From the NCBI RefSeq assembly GCF_024753145.1, contig NZ_JANUGU010000001.1, positions 744,001 to 808,000 on the forward strand: a stretch of 64,000 bases of DNA, read 5' to 3'. This document shows positions 43,611-53,294 of this stretch, piece after piece. Position 1 is the first letter of the stretch, and each line of letters opens with the position of its first letter. The translations under genes and the position numbers were made by a program. The DNA comes from Massilia terrae (GTDB lineage: Bacteria; Pseudomonadota; Gammaproteobacteria; Burkholderiales; Burkholderiaceae_D). The notes beneath the pieces are model-generated. The model searched no databases. It had not been told where the DNA came from and worked only from the letters and a program-made list of their open reading frames with translations.

Positions 43611-46049
43611 GTGAACAGAAACATGCAACAACAGGGCGGCAAACCGATGGTTCGGCCGGTCGTGGCCGCAGTGGCCTTCGCCGTGGCCACCATTGCCCAC
43701 GCCCAGGAAGCGAAGAAAGATGATTCGGCGCAGCTGGAAACCGTCGTCGTGACGGCCAACAAGCGCGCCCAGAACCTGCAGGACGTGCCGACCGCGATCA
43801 CCGTGCTGAGCGATGCGGTGCTGCAGCGTAACAACGTCAAGGACTTCGATGACCTGCCGGCCCTGTCGCCGGCCCTGAGCGTCAGCTACAGCTCGCAGCC
43901 GGGCAACTACAGCATCAATATGCGCGGCATCGGCACCTTCTCGCTGGGCGTCGGCGTCGAGGCGGACGTCTCGGTCATCATCGACGACGTGCCGTACGCG
44001 ATGCAAGCCAACGCCTTCAAGGACCTGTCCGACGTCAACCGTGTCGAGGTGCTGAAAGGCCCGCAAAGCACGCTGATGGGCAAGAGCTCGATCGCCGGCG
44101 CCGTCAACATCTCGACCAAGCCGATCGACAGCCTGTGGAAGACCAAGGTGTCGACCTACATCACGGACGACCAGGAGTGGCGCGTCAGCGGCAGCGTGTC
44201 CGGCGCCCTGTCCGATACCATGCGCATGCGCCTGGCCGCCGGCACCTCGTCCTTCCCGGGTGTGGTGAAGAACCTGACCAACGGCAAGCACCTGAACGGC
44301 TCCGACAACACCAACTTCGTCGGCAAGTTCGAGTGGACCCCGACCGACCAGTGGACGGTGGTGCTCTCGCCGCACGCCAGCACCTTCAACAAGAACTGCT
44401 GCGTGAGCCCGTTGCGCCTGGTGTCGAACATGAACGGCTTGTACTCCCTCAACAACGGCTTCACCTACGCCTCGCCGGCAAGCCAGATCCCGGTGTCCCA
44501 GATCCTGGCCGGCATCACGCCGGGCCCGGACAACGTCTCCGTGCGCAACGACTACCCGGCGGGCGGCAAGGCGAATGACGTCGGCACCGGCCTGAAGGTC
44601 AATTATGCCTTCGGCGACACCGGCTTCCTGGCCAACCACACGCTGACGTCGATCACCTCCTGGTCGCACTACAAGATGACCGACTACCAGGACGGCGACA
44701 ACACCGACAGCGATGTGCTGGCCAACGCGCTGGTGGGCGGACAGCCGACCGGCCTGCACGGCGGCCTGTACCAGACCGGTAAATTCGACGTCAAGTCGAA
44801 GACCGAGGAAGTGCGCCTGATCTCGCCGGATAAAGGCCGGATCCGCTATGTCGCCGGCCTGTTCTACGGCAAGAACGACCTGGGCCGCCATCTCGAGCGC
44901 TTCCCGGCAGGTACCTACATCACCAACTATTCGGCGCGTGCGTTCAACACCAACTACGCCATTTTCGCCAATGGCACGATCGACCTGACGCAGAAGACCA
45001 GCATCATCGCCGGCCTGCGCTACAACAAGGAAGATGTCGGCTACACCTTCGACAGCCCGCTGCTCGCGCCGATCGTCACCAACCGCTCGCAGCACCATTA
45101 CGAGGACAGCGACAGCGAGCGCAAGACCACCGGCAAGATCGGCCTGGAGCACCGCTTCAATCCCGGCGCCATGGGTTATGTGACCTATTCGACCGGCCAC
45201 AAGGGCAAGGGCATCGACCTGACCAGCTCGTTCAACGACGCCAACTTCAACAACGGTTTCGTGGCAGGTGAAGATGCCAGGAGCGTCGAAGGCGGCTTGA
45301 AGCTGAGCCTGCTGGACAACCGCATGGCCCTGGACCTGGCCGTGTTCAAGACCGACTTCGACGGCTTCCAGCAGTCGGCCGGCCAGACCGACGCGGACGG
45401 CATCTACCGCACCCAGCTGCACAGCATCGGCAGCGTCCGCAGCAGCGGCTTCGAGGCGGACATGAACTGGCGCGTGCTGCGCGACCTGTCCCTGAACGGC
45501 TCGTTTGCCTACACCAAGGCGATCGTCACCAGCTTCCCGAACGGTCCTTGCTACAGCCGCCTAAACGACGCCGGCACCGGCGGCACCGTGGTCGGCGCGG
45601 GGAACTGCATCGTGAACAATCCCCTGTTCGGCAAGGCCAACACGGCGGACCTGGCTGGCATGACCTTGCCGAATGCGCCGAAATACAAGCTGAACCTGGG
45701 CGGCCAGTACGACATCCGCACCGACCGCTCGTACGACGCCTTCATCACGGCCGCCTACCGCTGGCAGAGCAAGATCAACTTCCGCATCGACCAGGACCCG
45801 ACTTCGGTCCAGGGCGCCTACGGCATCTTCAACCTTGGCGCCGGCCTCAAGGACAAGAAGGGCGCCTGGAAGTTCTCCTTCAACGTGAACAACGTGTTCA
45901 ACAAGTCTTACGCGGCCAGCATGGGTAACGTCAGCTGGGGCAACACGATGTACGGCAGCAAGCCGACGGCGCTCGTGAACATCCAGCAGTGGACCCCGGC
46001 GCGCGACTACAAGCGCTACTTCGCGGCGCGCGCCGACTTCGCGTTCTAA
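43611..46049 (+). CDS. TonB-dependent receptor
   Basis: An 812-residue receptor from GTG 43611, with GAGGAGGAG eight bases upstream fixing the start. A signal peptide (VVAAVAFAVATIAHA) precedes the TonB-box-like VVVTANKRAQNLQDVP. The plug follows (ITVLSDAVLQ, NMRGIGTFSLGVG, RVEVLKGPQSTLMGKSSIAG) and the barrel ends in DYKRYFAARADFAF with the terminal Phe. The plug resembles the broad siderophore/vitamin/glycan group more than the Xanth-Caul subgroup of the first receptor. Two B-type operators upstream and flanking lyase and hydrolase genes mark it as the outer-membrane uptake channel for oligosaccharides of the second locus. A terminator follows. Confidence 0.92.
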   Translation: MNRNMQQQGGKPMVRPVVAAVAFAVATIAHAQEAKKDDSAQLETVVVTANKRAQNLQDVPTAITVLSDAVLQRNNVKDFDDLPALSPALSVSYSSQPGNYSINMRGIGTFSLGVGVEADVSVIIDDVPYAMQANAFKDLSDVNRVEVLKGPQSTLMGKSSIAGAVNISTKPIDSLWKTKVSTYITDDQEWRVSGSVSGALSDTMRMRLAAGTSSFPGVVKNLTNGKHLNGSDNTNFVGKFEWTPTDQWTVVLSPHASTFNKNCCVSPLRLVSNMNGLYSLNNGFTYASPASQIPVSQILAGITPGPDNVSVRNDYPAGGKANDVGTGLKVNYAFGDTGFLANHTLTSITSWSHYKMTDYQDGDNTDSDVLANALVGGQPTGLHGGLYQTGKFDVKSKTEEVRLISPDKGRIRYVAGLFYGKNDLGRHLERFPAGTYITNYSARAFNTNYAIFANGTIDLTQKTSIIAGLRYNKEDVGYTFDSPLLAPIVTNRSQHHYEDSDSERKTTGKIGLEHRFNPGAMGYVTYSTGHKGKGIDLTSSFNDANFNNGFVAGEDARSVEGGLKLSLLDNRMALDLAVFKTDFDGFQQSAGQTDADGIYRTQLHSIGSVRSSGFEADMNWRVLRDLSLNGSFAYTKAIVTSFPNGPCYSRLNDAGTGGTVVGAGNCIVNNPLFGKANTADLAGMTLPNAPKYKLNLGGQYDIRTDRSYDAFITAAYRWQSKINFRIDQDPTSVQGAYGIFNLGAGLKDKKGAWKFSFNVNNVFNKSYAASMGNVSWGNTMYGSKPTALVNIQQWTPARDYKRYFAARADFAF

Positions 46050-46071
46050 GCATTACTGGCTGTCCCCTGTT

Positions 46072-46108
46072 TGGCGTACAAGGCCCCCTCCTTGTACGCC
46101 ATCTTTTT
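46072..46108 (+). terminator. Rho-independent terminator after the second TonB receptor
   Basis: Twelve-base-pair stem TGGCGTACAAGG/CCTTGTACGCCA with a six-base loop and TCTTTTT downstream, in the gap between receptor and SDR gene. Confidence 0.9.
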
Positions 46109-46121
46109 GGGACAAGACTCG

Positions 46122-46889
46122 ATGAAAACAAAACCAATCTATCCCGACCTCGCCGGCAAGGTGGCGCTGGTCTCCGGTGGTGCATCCGGTATCGGCGCCG
46201 CCATCGTGCGGCACTTGCATGCCCAGGGCTCGCGGGTCGCCTTTGTCGATATCGACGACCGCGCCGCGCGCGCCTTGTGCGAGGAGCTTGGCGCGGCACC
46301 CGGTGTGGCGCCGTTCTACCAGCGCTGTGACCTGACCCAGCTCGACCAGCTGCACCAGGCAATCGCTGCCGTCATGGAGCTCTGGGGCCCGGTCGACGTG
46401 CTGGTCAATAACGCCGCCTTCGACGGCCGCCACAGCATCGCCTCGGTGACACCGGACGACTGGGACCGCCGCATGGCGATCAACCTGCGCCACTACTTCT
46501 TCGCGATCCAGGGGGTACTGCCCGGCATGGCGAAGCAGGGCGCGGGCTCCGTGATCAACTTCAGCTCGACCAGCTGGAAGATCAAGAACGGCAACTACCC
46601 GCTGTATGCCACCGCCAAGGCGGCCTGCCACGGCATGACACGGGCGATGGCGCGCGACGTCGGCGCCATGGGCGTGCGCATCAACACCGTCACGCCGGGC
46701 TGGGTGATGACCGAGAAGCAGCTGGCCCTGCACCTGGACGAAGAGGGCAAGCGCGACATCGCGCGCAACCAGTGCCTGCCGGGTCCGGTGATGCCGGACG
46801 ACCTGGCGGCCATGGTCCTGTTCCTCGCTTCCGAGGCCAGCCAGATGTGCACCGCGCAGGAATTCGTGGTCGACGGCGGCTGGACCTGA
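46122..46889 (+). CDS. SDR family dehydrogenase
   Basis: About 255 residues from ATG 46122. The frame upstream runs through the terminator hairpin, so it is excluded. The classical SDR features are present: VSGGASGIGAAIV (T-G-x-x-x-G-x-G region), NNAAFDG, the catalytic Ser in INFSSTSW, the YxxxK motif in YPLYATAKAA and PGWVMTEKQ. No signal, so cytoplasmic. The family includes L-fucose, L-rhamnose and 2-keto-3-deoxy sugar acid dehydrogenases. In this locus a KduD/DhuD-type step on the keto-deoxy-uronate released by the unsaturated glucuronyl hydrolases would fit, but the substrate is not decided by sequence. Confidence 0.88.
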   Translation: MKTKPIYPDLAGKVALVSGGASGIGAAIVRHLHAQGSRVAFVDIDDRAARALCEELGAAPGVAPFYQRCDLTQLDQLHQAIAAVMELWGPVDVLVNNAAFDGRHSIASVTPDDWDRRMAINLRHYFFAIQGVLPGMAKQGAGSVINFSSTSWKIKNGNYPLYATAKAACHGMTRAMARDVGAMGVRINTVTPGWVMTEKQLALHLDEEGKRDIARNQCLPGPVMPDDLAAMVLFLASEASQMCTAQEFVVDGGWT

Positions 46890-46924
46890 ATCGCCACCAG
46901 ATAAATAGAACAGAGACACACAGC

Positions 46925-48598
46925 ATGAATGCCTTCAGTACCCTGGACAGCCTGGTCTTCCTTTGCTATTTCATCGTCGTCGCGTCCTACGGCATCTTCG
47001 TCTACCGCCGCAAGCGTGCGCGCGCAGCCAGCGCATCGCATGACTACTTCCTGGCCGAAGGTTCGCTGACCTGGTGGGCCATCGGCGCCTCGGTCATCGC
47101 CTCGAACATCTCGGCCGAGCAGTTCATCGGCATGAGCGGCGCCGGCTTCAGCATGGGCCTGGCGATCGCCAGCTACGAGTGGCTGGGCGCCGCCTCGCTG
47201 CTGTTCGTGGCCGCCTTCTTCATGCCGGTCTACCTGAAGAACCGCATCTACACCATGCCGCAGTTCCTGCACCAGCGCTACAACGGCACGGTGGCGATGG
47301 TGATGGCGGTGTTCTGGCTGCTGCTGTACGTGGTGGTCAACCTGACCTCGATCCTCTACCTGGGCGCGCTGGCGATCAGCAGCATGGGTGGGCTGCCGCT
47401 GCTGCCGTGCATGCTCGCGCTGGCCTTGTTCGCGGTGTTCATCACGCTGGGCGGCATGCGGGTGATCGGCTACACCGACGTGATCCAGGTGGCCTGCCTG
47501 GTGCTGGGCGGACTGGTGACCACCTGGCTGGCCCTGGAGCTGGTGGCCGGCCTGGACGGCGGCAGCAGCGTGCTGCACGGACTGCGTGTGCTGGGCGCGA
47601 AGGCGCCGGAACACTTCGACCTGGTCTTCAAGCGCGACAATCCCTTCTACATGGATTTGCCGGGGCTGTCGATCCTGCTCGGCGGCATGTGGATCGTTAA
47701 CCTGAACTATTGGGGCTGCAACCAGTACATCACCCAGCGCGCGCTGGGCGCCAGCCTACCCACCGCGCGCGCCGGCCTGCTGTGCGCCGCCTTGCTCAAG
47801 CTGCTGATGCCGCTGATCGTGGTGCTGCCCGGGATCGCCGCCTATGTGCTGCACCACCACAATGCGGGCTTCGCCGCGGCGATGGTGCAGGGTGGTGAAA
47901 CCAACCCGGACCGTGCCTATCCGACCCTGCTGAACCTGCTGCCGCCCGGTCTGAAAGGGGTGGCCTTCGCCGCGCTGACGGCGGCCGTGGTGGCCTCGCT
48001 GGCCGGCAAGGCGAACAGCATCGCCACCATCTTCACGCTCGACGTGTTCCAGAAAGCCTCGAAGCGCGAAATCAGCGAGACCCGGCTGGTGTGGATCGGC
48101 CGCGTGGCCGTGCTTGTCGCCATGGCGCTGGCCTTGCTGATCGCGCCGATGCTCGGCATCGACAAGAAAGGCGGCTTCCAGTATATCCAGGAATACACGG
48201 GCTTTGTGTCGCCGGGCATTTTCGCCATGTTCCTGATGGGCCTGTTCTGGAAGCGCGCCACGTCGGCCGCGGCGATGTTCGTCGCCATCGGCGGCTTCTT
48301 CGCTTCCTTGCTGCTCAAGTTCCTGCCCGGCTGGTGCGACCTGTCCGGCCTGGCGCGCTGGGGCCTGTCCAAGGCCGACGCGGCCGGCGCGTACCAGATC
48401 CCTTTCATCGACCGCATGGGCATCGTGTTCGTCGCCTGCGTGGTGGCGATGGTCGCCATCAGCCTGATCGCGCCGCAGCGCCAGGGAACCGGGGAGCTGG
48501 TGGTCGATGCCGCCATGTTCCGGCCGGACAGGCGCTTCCTGTGCGGTTCGCTGATGGTGATCGGCATCCTGGTCGCGCTCTACGCAGCGTGGTGGTAA
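46925..48598 (+). CDS. Sodium:solute symporter (SGLT family)
   Basis: About 557 residues from ATG 46925, with about 14 hydrophobic helices. The family patterns GSLTWWAIGASVIASNISAEQFIGMSG near the N-terminus and LNYWGCNQYITQRALGA in the middle are clear and match the sugar and myo-inositol branch of SSS transporters. It follows the SDR gene by 35 bases and precedes GH105 by 41, on the same strand, so all are probably one unit. It likely imports an unsaturated disaccharide or uronic acid with sodium. Confidence 0.9.
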   Translation: MNAFSTLDSLVFLCYFIVVASYGIFVYRRKRARAASASHDYFLAEGSLTWWAIGASVIASNISAEQFIGMSGAGFSMGLAIASYEWLGAASLLFVAAFFMPVYLKNRIYTMPQFLHQRYNGTVAMVMAVFWLLLYVVVNLTSILYLGALAISSMGGLPLLPCMLALALFAVFITLGGMRVIGYTDVIQVACLVLGGLVTTWLALELVAGLDGGSSVLHGLRVLGAKAPEHFDLVFKRDNPFYMDLPGLSILLGGMWIVNLNYWGCNQYITQRALGASLPTARAGLLCAALLKLLMPLIVVLPGIAAYVLHHHNAGFAAAMVQGGETNPDRAYPTLLNLLPPGLKGVAFAALTAAVVASLAGKANSIATIFTLDVFQKASKREISETRLVWIGRVAVLVAMALALLIAPMLGIDKKGGFQYIQEYTGFVSPGIFAMFLMGLFWKRATSAAAMFVAIGGFFASLLLKFLPGWCDLSGLARWGLSKADAAGAYQIPFIDRMGIVFVACVVAMVAISLIAPQRQGTGELVVDAAMFRPDRRFLCGSLMVIGILVALYAAWW

Positions 48599-48639
48599 GG
48601 CTCGCTTCCCTGAACATTTCAACGAATAACGGAGTAATC

Positions 48640-50829
48640 ATGCAAAAACCACGCCTTTCCCTGCTGCCGGTGGCGGCCCTCTGCACGGCCCTGTGCGTGG
48701 CCGCGGCTGGCCTGCCGATGCCGGTGTCGGCCGCCACGGCCCAGGCCGCCACGGCATCGCTGCCCAGCGCCCGTGCGACCCTGAACCTGATGGAAAAGGT
48801 CGCCGACTGGCAGCTGGAGCATCCCACCGCCTATCCGCGCGACGACTGGACCGAAGCAGTCGGCGACAGCGGCTTCATGGCGCTGGCCGGCATCTCCGGC
48901 AGTGGGCGCTTCCGCGACGCGATGCTGGCGATGGGCGAGCACAATCAATGGAAGCTCGGGCCCAGCATGTACCACGCGGACGACCAGGCGGTCGGCCAGA
49001 CTTACGCCGAGCTCTACCAGATGCTGCGCGACCCGCACCAGATCGCCGCGATGCGCGCCCAGTTCGACGCCATCCTGCGCGACCCGCGCGAGGGCAGCCT
49101 CGACTTCCTGCTGCCGGGCGTGCAGCAGCGCTGGTCCTGGTGCGACGCCCTGTTCATGGCGCCGCCCGCCTGGGCGCGGCTGTCGGCGCTGACGGGCGAC
49201 CCGCGCTACCTCGATTTCGCGATCGAGCGCTGGTGGAAGACTTCGGACTACCTGTACGACAAGCAGGAGCACCTGTTCTTCCGCGACAGCCGCTATTTCG
49301 CGCAGCGCGAGGCGAACGGCAAGAAAGTGTTCTGGGGACGCGGCAACGGCTGGGTGCTGGGCGGCCTGGTGCGCATGCTCCAGTACATCCCGGAAAACCA
49401 TCCGCAGCGCGCGCGCTTCCTGCAACAGTATCGCGAGATGGCCGAACGCATCGTTGGCCTGCAGCAGGCGGATGGCCTGTGGCGTTCGAGCCTGCTCGAT
49501 CCGGCCAGCTACCCGAGCCGCGAGAGCAGCGGCTCCGGCCTGTACACCTATGCGCTGGCCTGGGGCGTGAACCAGGGCCTGCTGCCGAAGGAGCGCTTCG
49601 AATCGGCCGTGCTTCGCGCCTGGGCGGCGCTGGGCAGCCACGTGCACGCCGACGGCAAGCTGGTCCACGTGCAGCCGATCGGCCAGGACCCGAAGAAATT
49701 CGATCCCGAATCGACCGACATCTTCGCGGTCGGCGCCTTCCTGCTGGCGGGCGCGGAAGTCTATCGCATGGACCTGGAACGTGCTCGCACCGGCACCGTC
49801 ACGGTCAGCAATGCGACCCCGCTGCGCCGTAGCGAGGAGAGCATCGAAGCGCCCGGCCTCGGCGCGGACACGGTCGTGATGGACGCGCTGACCTCGCGCA
49901 TCCTGCCGACCCAGAAGGTCGAGCACGGCCTGCTGTTCCAGGCCGACCTGGCGCCGGGCGAGACCCGCCGCTACCTGCTGCTGGCGCGCGACAAGGTGCC
50001 GGCCCAGCCGCCGGTGGTGGCGCGCGCCCATGCCCGCTTCGTCCCCGAGCGCATGGACGACTTCGCCTGGGAAAACGACAAGATCGCCCACCGCGTCTAC
50101 GGCCCGGCGATCATGACCGACCCGCGCGAAATGCTGGTCTCGAGCGGCGTCGACGTCTGGTCCAAGCGCACCAGCAAGCTGGTGCAGGACGCCTGGTATG
50201 CGCGCGGCGACTACCACCTGGACAAGGGCGAGGGCCTCGACTTCTACCACGTGGGCACGTCGCGCGGCTGCGGCGGCCTGGGCATCTATGACGGCAAAAC
50301 CCTGTACACCTCGAAGAATTATGCGGGCTGGAAGATCCTGGCCGATGGCCCGCTGCGCACCGAATTCGAATTGCGTTTCGACGCCTGGGACGCCGGCGGC
50401 CGCAAGGTGGCCGAAACGCGCCGCATCTCGCTCGACGCCGGCAGCCACTTCAGCCGCGTCGACAGCCGCTTCGCCAGCCCCACGCCGGGCCCGATCGAGG
50501 TTGGGGTGGGCATCGTCCAGCGCAAGGAAGAAGGCCACTACCGCGAAGACCGCCGCGGCTGGATGAGCTACTGGGAGCCGACCATGGAAGCCGGAAACAA
50601 CGCCTGCGCCGTGATCCTGCCGGGCGCCACTGGCTTCACCGTCAACAAGGCCGAGTACACGCACTACCTGGCCCTCGGCAATGCCAAACCGGAGCAAAGC
50701 TTCGTCTACTATCTGGGTGCGGGCTGGAGCAGGAGCGGCGAATTCGCCGATGCCGCGGCCTGGGACGCCTATGTGGCGAATATCGCGGCGCGCGTGACGG
50801 CGCCGGTGTCGGTCACCGTCTCGCGTTAA
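48640..50829 (+). CDS. GH105 unsaturated glycuronyl hydrolase fused to DUF4861
   Basis: About 729 residues from ATG 48640, after CGGAG. Signal peptide to about residue 31 (GLPMPVSA-ATA). Residues about 45-390 are a GH105 (alpha/alpha)6 barrel with the conserved SWCDALFMAPPAWARL (D169) and WGRGNGWVLGGLVRML blocks. Residues about 420-725 are a DUF4861 beta-rich domain (FAWENDKIAHRVYGPA, GEGLDFYHVGTSRGCGG, EVGVGIVQRKEEGHY). GH105 enzymes hydrate the 4,5-double bond of unsaturated uronic acid at oligosaccharide ends made by lyases. The DUF4861 fusion is seen in polysaccharide loci; its role is not settled. A close second copy without most of DUF4861 lies at 56103. Confidence 0.9.
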   Translation: MQKPRLSLLPVAALCTALCVAAAGLPMPVSAATAQAATASLPSARATLNLMEKVADWQLEHPTAYPRDDWTEAVGDSGFMALAGISGSGRFRDAMLAMGEHNQWKLGPSMYHADDQAVGQTYAELYQMLRDPHQIAAMRAQFDAILRDPREGSLDFLLPGVQQRWSWCDALFMAPPAWARLSALTGDPRYLDFAIERWWKTSDYLYDKQEHLFFRDSRYFAQREANGKKVFWGRGNGWVLGGLVRMLQYIPENHPQRARFLQQYREMAERIVGLQQADGLWRSSLLDPASYPSRESSGSGLYTYALAWGVNQGLLPKERFESAVLRAWAALGSHVHADGKLVHVQPIGQDPKKFDPESTDIFAVGAFLLAGAEVYRMDLERARTGTVTVSNATPLRRSEESIEAPGLGADTVVMDALTSRILPTQKVEHGLLFQADLAPGETRRYLLLARDKVPAQPPVVARAHARFVPERMDDFAWENDKIAHRVYGPAIMTDPREMLVSSGVDVWSKRTSKLVQDAWYARGDYHLDKGEGLDFYHVGTSRGCGGLGIYDGKTLYTSKNYAGWKILADGPLRTEFELRFDAWDAGGRKVAETRRISLDAGSHFSRVDSRFASPTPGPIEVGVGIVQRKEEGHYREDRRGWMSYWEPTMEAGNNACAVILPGATGFTVNKAEYTHYLALGNAKPEQSFVYYLGAGWSRSGEFADAAAWDAYVANIAARVTAPVSVTVSR

Positions 50830-50838
50830 GGAGCACGG

Positions 50839-53223
50839 ATGATGCGCAAGCTGATCGCGGTGGCACTGGTGGGCCTGGCCGCCGGCGCGGCCCACGCGGG
50901 GGACGATTTCGACGTCCTGCGCGAGCGCTGGCAGGTCCGTCTGGCGGGCTCGCCTGGGCTGGACCGCAAGGACCCGGCCGTACGCGCCCAGCTGCAAGCG
51001 ATCGGCGAGGCAGGACGCAAGGCGATGGCTGCGCTGACGCCGGGCACCGGCCCGGTGCTGTGGGCCGATATCGCCGACTTCGACAACCCCAAGGGCCTGC
51101 TGGCGTCGGCCACCGTGACCACCAATGCGCGACGCATCGAAGACATGGCGCTGGCCTGGGCCACGCCCGGTTCGCCGCTGTACCGCGATGCGGCGCTGGC
51201 GGCGGCCGTCAGCGCCAGCCTGGACCGCTTCGTCCGGCATCACTACCGCCAGGGCCGCGCGGCCTTTGGCAACTGGTGGAATTGGCAGATCGGCACGCCG
51301 CTGACGGTGCTGGATGTGCTGGCCCTGATGGACGGCGCGCTGGCGCCGGAGCTGAAGCGGCGCGCGCTCGACGCCGTCAACTGGTACGTGCCCGACCCGC
51401 GCTTCAAGACCCGCGATGACGGCAGCCTCAACCGCAATTACCTCGAGACAGGCGCCAACCTGCTCGACAAGGCCCTGGTCGCCATCCTCAGCGGCATGCT
51501 GGACAAGGATGGCGCCCGGATCGCGCTCGGCCGCGACGCCATCGGTCCCAGCCTGGAATTCGTCGAGCGCGGCGACGGTTTCTACCGCGACAGTTCCTTC
51601 ATCCAGCATGGCTACATCGCCTAAGCCGGCAATTATGGCGCGGTGGCGCTGGGCGACTATGCGCGCCTGCTGTTCCTGCTGGCGGATTCGCCGTGGGCGC
51701 TGCGCGATCCGCATGTGGCGCGCGTGTTCGTCTGGGCGCGCGAGGCGTTCGGTGACCTGCTGGTCGATGGCGCCATGCCCGATGCGGTGCGCGGCCGCAA
51801 GATATCGGGCCGCGGACAGACCGATCATAGCGTCGGCCGTGGCGTCGTCGCCACCATTGCCGAACTGGCCGAAGTGGCGCCGCCGGAATCGCGCGCCAGT
51901 TTGCGTGGCATCGTCAAGGGCGCCATGCAGCGCGACCGAACTTATGGCGCGGCGTACCTGGGCGCGCCCGGCGGCGTTGGCACGTCGGGCGTTTCCTTGT
52001 ACGACCTCGGCCTGCTGCGCGCGATCGCGGCCGATCCGGCCACCGCAGCCGCACCGGAACCGCCCGGTGCGCGCCTCTACCCGTCGATGGACCGCGCCGT
52101 CCTGCGCGGGCCCGGATTCGCGGCCGTGCTCAGCCTGACCTCGCCGCGCACCTCGTCCTTTGAGTTCGGCAATGGCGAGAACCTGCGCGGCTGGTGGACC
52201 GGCATGGGTTCGCTGGCCGTGTACGACGCCGACCAGGCCCAGTTCGACGGCCCCTACTGGCCGACCATCGACAGTGGCCGCCTGCCGGGCACCACCACCG
52301 ACCATAGCGGCAGCGGCCGGCCGGTCGAGTGGAAGCAGTATCCGAATCTACACAGCTGGGTGGGCGGCGCCAGTCTCGATGGTTTCGCGGCGCTGGGCAT
52401 GGACTTCAGCATGCGTGGCGTGACCGGCTCCGGGCTGCAAGGGAAGAAGTCGTGGTTCCTGCTGGGCGAGCGCATCGTTGCCCTGGGCGCCGGCATCGGC
52501 GGCGGCGAGGGCGCGGCCGAGACCATCGTCGAGAACCGCCGCCTGCGCGATGCCGCCGGCGCGCGCCTGCTGGTCGATGGCCGGCCGCTGGCGAACGGCA
52601 AGCGCGAGGGCGCACGCTGGGCCTGGCTCGAAGACCGGCAGGCGGGCAGCCACCTGGGTTACCTGTTCCCGGCCGGCGCCGAACTGGTCAGTGAGCGCGC
52701 CGAACGCAGCGGCAGCTGGCGCGATCTGAACGAGCAGGGCGGTAGCGAGGTCCTGCACGCCACTTACCAGAGCCTGGCGATACCGCATGGCGCTTCGAGC
52801 TACGCCTATGTGCTGCTGCCCAATGCCAGCGAGGCGGCCACGCGGGCCGCCGCCGCCGACCCGGGCTTGCGCATCGAGGCGAACGACACGCAGGCGGCCG
52901 CCGTCAGCCAATCGGGCGCCAGCCTGTACGCGGCCAATCTGTGGCAAGCCGGCAGTGCGCCGCGCGCCGGCGAGGCTTATCTGCGGGCTAGCGGCCCGGC
53001 CGCGGTGCTGGTGCGCGGCGGCGAAGCGGGCTGGCGCATCGCCGTGGCCGATCCGACCCAGGGCCAGGACACGCTGGACATCACGCTGGAACAGCCGGTC
53101 GGCGCACTGCAGCAGGCCGATCCCGGCGTGACGGTGCTGGCGACCGCGCCGCGCCTGCGCTTGCGGATCGCCACCAAGGGCGCGGCCGGCGCCACCTTCG
53201 GCGCCAGTTTCGGCCCGCGCTGA
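50839..53223 (+). pseudogene. PL8 family polysaccharide lyase interrupted by one in-frame TAA
   Basis: The two halves (50839-51621 and 51625-53223) are in one reading frame and together give about 794 residues, the normal length of PL8 lyases (hyaluronate, chondroitin or xanthan lyase). A signal peptide (ALVGLAAGAAHA) begins the first half, and AAGGAG precedes the ATG. The catalytic region is recognisable: NWWNWQIGTPL, N207 (GANLLDK), H257 (IQHGYIA) and Y266 (AGNYGAV). The TAA at 51622-51624 falls at codon 262, where relatives have Tyr; one base change from TAC or TAT would restore it. Both halves keep normal codon use, so the change is recent or a sequencing error. As read, only a 261-residue, inactive N-terminal part would be made. 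It sits ten bases after GH105. Confidence 0.85.
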
Positions 53224-53294
53224 AGGCAGCGTTTTTTTCCTGCCCTGTGGAAACTCATGCTATTCTGGCATCTTTCTTTTCACGTCAATACAAA

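Noticed and set aside
51622..51624. Stop codon recoding or functional split lyase
   Set aside because: UAA is not used for selenocysteine or pyrrolysine, there is no internal start with a ribosome site at the second half, and the break lies inside the active site.
53224..53250. Terminator after the PL8 gene
   Set aside because: The T-run lies within the loop of a short GGCAG/CTGCC pairing, not after a stem.
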